Notes under the pieces: generated by a model
Databases searched by the model: none
Told to the model about the DNA's origin: nothing
What the model saw: the letters and a program-made list of their open reading frames with translations, nothing else
Shown: in pieces, positions 60,668 to 64,000 of the stretch
Numbering within the stretch: position 1 is the stretch's first letter
Layout: the number at the start of each line of letters is the position of its first letter
Made by a program: the position numbers and the translations under genes
DNA from: Opacimonas viscosa
GTDB taxonomy: Bacteria > Pseudomonadota > Gammaproteobacteria > Enterobacterales > Alteromonadaceae
Reading direction: 5' to 3'
Assembly (NCBI RefSeq): GCF_024199005.1
Contig: NZ_JANATA010000011.1
Location: 1-64,000, forward strand
Length of the DNA: 64,000 bases

Positions 60668-63646
60668 ATGAATAAATTCAGACCCAGCTTGATAACTGCA
60701 GCGCTTGTCGCGGGTGGTATGGCATTTTCAATGTCAGCCTATGCACAAGACGCCGAAGAAAAGCAGAAGAATGAAGATGAGATAGAGGTCATTGAAGTAA
60801 AAGGCTTCTCGACGAGTCTATTAAAGTCTTTAAATCAAAAGCGTTTCGGTGACACAGTTTCCGAGCAATTATCTGCAGATGACCTTGGTGGTTTGCCAGA
60901 TGTTTCGATGGCCGATGCACTGACGCGTTTGCCAGGTATTTCAGCTGTTCGTACCGGCGGTCAAGCCGCTGAGATTAATATACGGGGTTTATCTGGAGAT
61001 TTCGTTTTCTCCACATTAAATGGTCGTGAGCAGGTTTCTACTTCAGGAAATCGAAGCATTGAGTTCGATCAATATCCATCGGAATTGATTAGTTCAGCCG
61101 CTGTTTACAAATCACCCAAAGCTTCACTTATTGAGGGTGGGGTAGCTGGTACAGTTGAGCTTGTGACGGCAAGCCCACTAGATAACGATCAACAACATAC
61201 TTTTAATTTAAATGCACGTGGCATGTTTAACGATCGTGCCAATGAAGTATCTGACGCAGAAGAATACGGCAGCCGATTAAGTTTTGCTTACCAAGGCAAA
61301 TTTATGGACGATACTTTGGGTGTCGCTTTAGGTTACGCTCGTTTATTCCAACCGTCTGTTGCAACACAGTTCATTGGGTTAGCTCCAGGAGGCATAGTCA
61401 CAGGGACAAGTTTGGTACCTAGTGAAGGTTTCGAAATGCAACACAAAGGTGGTGAAGAAACCAGAAATGGTTATATGGCATCGCTAGAGTGGGCGCCGCA
61501 TGACGATTTTCGTTTGAAAGCTGACGGCTTTTTGTCTCGTTTTGACTCTAAAGAATTTGCTCGAGGCTATCGTGTGAAGCTCGATGCGACTAAAGCATCT
61601 ACAACAAACCTCACGGCGACACCTGATGGTTCGGTTACAGGTGGTGTGTTTACCCGTAATAGCGGTAGTGCCACACGTGTAGAGTTAGTGAATGACGATA
61701 ATCAGGATTTTGATGAAGTAGCAAGCTTCGGTATTGGCGGTGAGTGGAATATTTCCGATAACTGGTCAATGACCTTTGACTTATCTCATTCCTCGGCTTC
61801 TTCAGACTTCCGTAATGGCCTGTTATGGTCATTAGTGGCAGAAGATGCCACGGCCGATGTGCCAGTGTTTGATGAAAATGTCCAAATTGTGTATCAAAAT
61901 AATGGATTAAACTTACCTGATATCGGTTTTAATCAATTTGATGCGTTTAGTGATATTAACCGTGTAATGGTCTCCAAATACGGTATCTATCCTTATCAAA
62001 ACGAAGATGAAGTAGATGCTTTTCGTATTGATTTCAAATATGAACTAGACAACGCCTACTTCTCTTCAATCGAATTTGGTGCGCGTTACTCTGACCGTAC
62101 TTATTCAAATGATCGTTCTGTTTTTGAGTATGGCTCAGATTCTGGTTTCCCACGTAACCAGCCTCCTTTGCGTTTAACGCAAGATATGGTTGAAGTGGTT
62201 GATTGGAAAGGTGACTTCAGCTATTTCCCCAGTTATTTATCGATTGATTTAGATAAAGCACTAAATGCATGGTTCCCTGGTGGCGTGCCACAACCAGTCC
62301 AAACTTGGGGTACCGCACATCCTGGTGTGATTAACAGCCCAACGCCTGGTCAAGGTCCTAACACTGCTTGGTCTGTCACTGAGTCTGGTTCGGTATTCGA
62401 AGAAGTGACTTCTGCCTATGCGATGGCCAATATTGATGCTGAGGTTGGTGGTATTCCTGTTACGGGTAACATCGGTATCCGTATGGTTGATACCAAACAG
62501 TCATCTACCGTTTTACAAGATGTATCTGAACCGGTATTGAATGAATTTGGTGAAGTTATTGATACTCGAGGTAACCCTGTTGCTGGTGCGCAATACTTAA
62601 CCGATGATGCGGGTTTGATTAATGATTATTTCGCGTTAAATATTATTGGTGATGAATATACCGATTACTTACCATCGTTAAACTTGAACTTTAGACTAAC
62701 AGACAACGATCAAATTCGTTTTGCTGCAGCTAAAGTAATGGGTCGACCACCCATTAATCGTTTGTTTGCAAATGCCAATGTCCGCGTTTCGGATGTTTTT
62801 GCGTCCATTGACGAAGATACAGGTGATGTGGTTTTAACTAGCCCAACAGCAGTGATCAATGGTTCGAGTACAAACAGTCCATTCTTGAGACCGTTTTATG
62901 CTGATCAATACGATTTATCATATGAAAGATATTTTGACGAAACTGACGGTGCTTTTGTTTTTGCATTGTTCTACAAAAATATTCAATCATTTATCGATAC
63001 GACAGCGACTTTCCCGTATGACTTCGCGGGTAATGGTTTTGATGTTCCTGATGAAGTGACAGTCACTATTTTAGATGAAAACGATGATCCTGTATTGGAC
63101 GCCAGTGGTGATCCAAGAACGGTCGTTGTACCCACTGAAAATGGTACTTACACCACCGCTCAAAATAACTCAGAAGGTGGTTATATTCGAGGTGTTGAAG
63201 TCGCATATACCGAGATTTATAGCATGCTTCCGGGGATGTGGTCTGGTTTAGGTATGAACGCTAGCTTCTCATTCACAGAGTCTGAAATTCAACGTACAAC
63301 GGGTAATGGTGTATTTAGTGGTACATTGCCTGGTCTATCTGAGCAAGTCGCCAGTGTCACGTTGTTCTGGGAATATGAAGGTTTCGAAACACGCGTATCT
63401 TCACGCTATCGTAATCCTTTTGTTTCTAAACAAGTGGCCGTAAATGACCAAACTGTGAATTTTGATAGTGAAACAGTCGTTGATTTCCAAGCTTCTTATG
63501 AAGTAAGTGAAAACATGAGTGTGCTGTTCCAAGCCAATAACTTAACTGACGCGCCAACCAAGAGTTACTTTGGTGATGAGGCATTAGTTGGGACGATACA
63601 GTACTTCGGTACTCAGTACTTCCTTGGTTTGACTTATTCATTATGA
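60668..63646 (+). CDS. TonB-dependent receptor, carbohydrate-associated type
   Basis: This outer-membrane transporter has 992 residues. A signal peptide (MNKFRPSLITAALVAGGMAF, cut after AYA) is followed by a TonB-box-like IEVIEVKGF. The plug domain starts LLKSLNQKRFGDTVSEQLSA and contains LGGLPDVSMADALTRLPGIS and INIRGLSGDF, the pattern of the long receptors that import oligosaccharides in Alteromonadales and Xanthomonas. The rest is a beta-barrel ending YFGTQYFLGLTYSL; the last residue is Leu rather than the usual Phe. I chose ATG 60668, with GGGA six bases upstream, over ATG 60656. The downstream lipoprotein and the upstream LacI-type operator support glycan uptake; maltodextrin is my best guess. 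Confidence 0.88.
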   Translation: MNKFRPSLITAALVAGGMAFSMSAYAQDAEEKQKNEDEIEVIEVKGFSTSLLKSLNQKRFGDTVSEQLSADDLGGLPDVSMADALTRLPGISAVRTGGQAAEINIRGLSGDFVFSTLNGREQVSTSGNRSIEFDQYPSELISSAAVYKSPKASLIEGGVAGTVELVTASPLDNDQQHTFNLNARGMFNDRANEVSDAEEYGSRLSFAYQGKFMDDTLGVALGYARLFQPSVATQFIGLAPGGIVTGTSLVPSEGFEMQHKGGEETRNGYMASLEWAPHDDFRLKADGFLSRFDSKEFARGYRVKLDATKASTTNLTATPDGSVTGGVFTRNSGSATRVELVNDDNQDFDEVASFGIGGEWNISDNWSMTFDLSHSSASSDFRNGLLWSLVAEDATADVPVFDENVQIVYQNNGLNLPDIGFNQFDAFSDINRVMVSKYGIYPYQNEDEVDAFRIDFKYELDNAYFSSIEFGARYSDRTYSNDRSVFEYGSDSGFPRNQPPLRLTQDMVEVVDWKGDFSYFPSYLSIDLDKALNAWFPGGVPQPVQTWGTAHPGVINSPTPGQGPNTAWSVTESGSVFEEVTSAYAMANIDAEVGGIPVTGNIGIRMVDTKQSSTVLQDVSEPVLNEFGEVIDTRGNPVAGAQYLTDDAGLINDYFALNIIGDEYTDYLPSLNLNFRLTDNDQIRFAAAKVMGRPPINRLFANANVRVSDVFASIDEDTGDVVLTSPTAVINGSSTNSPFLRPFYADQYDLSYERYFDETDGAFVFALFYKNIQSFIDTTATFPYDFAGNGFDVPDEVTVTILDENDDPVLDASGDPRTVVVPTENGTYTTAQNNSEGGYIRGVEVAYTEIYSMLPGMWSGLGMNASFSFTESEIQRTTGNGVFSGTLPGLSEQVASVTLFWEYEGFETRVSSRYRNPFVSKQVAVNDQTVNFDSETVVDFQASYEVSENMSVLFQANNLTDAPTKSYFGDEALVGTIQYFGTQYFLGLTYSL

Positions 63647-63714
63647 GTGCAATAAAACATCTTATGACTAAGTATCTAGGTCATAAATATTTAATAACAT
63701 CGGAGCAACAACCT

Positions 63715-64000
63715 ATGTTTACATCAATCCGCAAATTAGGTTTTGCAGCTGTATTGCTGACAACCCTAGGATTAACAGGCTGTGGTGGTGGATCAGATAT
63801 TGAATCTGGTGAAGTCCTCCTCGCTTGTACTGCGCCACAAGTCCCTAATGCAACGGGTACTACTTGTGTCGCACCACCGCCGATTCAATGTGCACCACCA
63901 ACGGTGCCTGATGAAGCGAACGAAAATTGTGTTGTGGGTGCAAATCCGGATTTACCTGATCCGTCATTTTTCCCATCTGAAACTCAAGCTGTGTTGTATT
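63715..64000 (+). CDS. Lipoprotein, N-terminal part (runs off the window)
   Basis: ATG at 63715, with CGGAG ten bases upstream, opens a frame that continues past the end. The N-terminus MFTSIRKLGFAAVLLTTLGL ends in lipobox LTGC, followed by a glycine stretch GGGS. A cysteine- and proline-rich linker follows (CTAPQVPNATGTTC, then APPPIQCAPPTVP), a low-complexity spacer common in secreted enzymes of marine bacteria. The last visible part (PSFFPSETQAVLY) looks like the start of a folded domain. Because it follows a glycan-type TonB receptor, it could be a surface glycosidase such as a pullulanase/alpha-amylase, or a glycan-binding protein. This is inference. Confidence 0.75.
   Translation, partial: MFTSIRKLGFAAVLLTTLGLTGCGGGSDIESGEVLLACTAPQVPNATGTTCVAPPPIQCAPPTVPDEANENCVVGANPDLPDPSFFPSETQAVLY

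Overview
The window looks like a chromosomal segment of a marine gammaproteobacterium of the order Alteromonadales (Alteromonas/Glaciecola/Paraglaciecola type). I infer this from gene order and protein similarity to remembered families: moderately AT-rich DNA, the classical gammaproteobacterial blocks dacA-ybeD-lipB-lipA, mrdA-rodA-rlpA, comEC-msbA-lpxK-ycaR-kdsB and gltA/sdhCDAB-sucABCD, and a long TonB-dependent receptor of the carbohydrate-associated type at the right end. Most of the window is core housekeeping DNA. No rRNA, CRISPR array or prophage was seen.

Left part (1-16970). Bases 1-95 look like the 3' end of an IS200/IS605-type element. A long minus-strand block follows: leuS-lptE-holA-nadD-rsfS-rlmH-mrdA-rodA-rlpA (tRNA charging, LPS transport, DNA replication, NAD synthesis, ribosome maturation, cell-wall elongation), then dacA, then ybeD-lipB-lipA (lipoate synthesis, which supplies the cofactor of SucB further right). 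A Lon-like protease (+), an SDR dehydrogenase (-) and the ribosome-assembly factor YhbY (-) follow.

Middle (16970-40900). Plus-strand ftsH-folP-glmM-tpiA-secG-tRNA-Leu(GAG), then pnp-nlpI and a secreted protein with an HELAH zinc-protease motif. Two gene sets usually found in this neighbourhood are absent from their usual places: rlmE between yhbY and ftsH, and rimP-nusA-infB-rbfA-truB-rpsO between tRNA-Leu and pnp. The second gap holds two small unknown minus-strand genes. Then cysZ (-), zipA-ligA, a DUF2062 gene back-to-back with comEC with overlapping start codons, msbA-lpxK-ycaR-kdsB (lipid A/KDO), and rimO (-).

Accessory stretch (41000-48530). A Crp/Fnr regulator divergent from a sterol-desaturase-type hydroxylase, a DUF2919-like membrane protein, a small unknown protein behind a LysR regulator, a divergent DedA-like membrane protein, tcdA, manC and a DUF3429 membrane protein. 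This is the least conserved part.

Right part (48600-64000). gltA (-) diverges from sdhCDAB-sucAB-sucCD (+), giving citrate synthase and the 2-oxoglutarate-to-fumarate arm of the TCA cycle. The shared control region holds two perfect palindromes. SucB carries two lipoyl domains. Hairpins separate sdhB/sucA and sucB/sucC, and a structured 3' UTR follows sucD. A 55-codon minus-strand gene lies next, then a LacI-type operator-like palindrome, a TonB-dependent receptor and the start of a lipoprotein, probably a polysaccharide-uptake locus that continues past the window.
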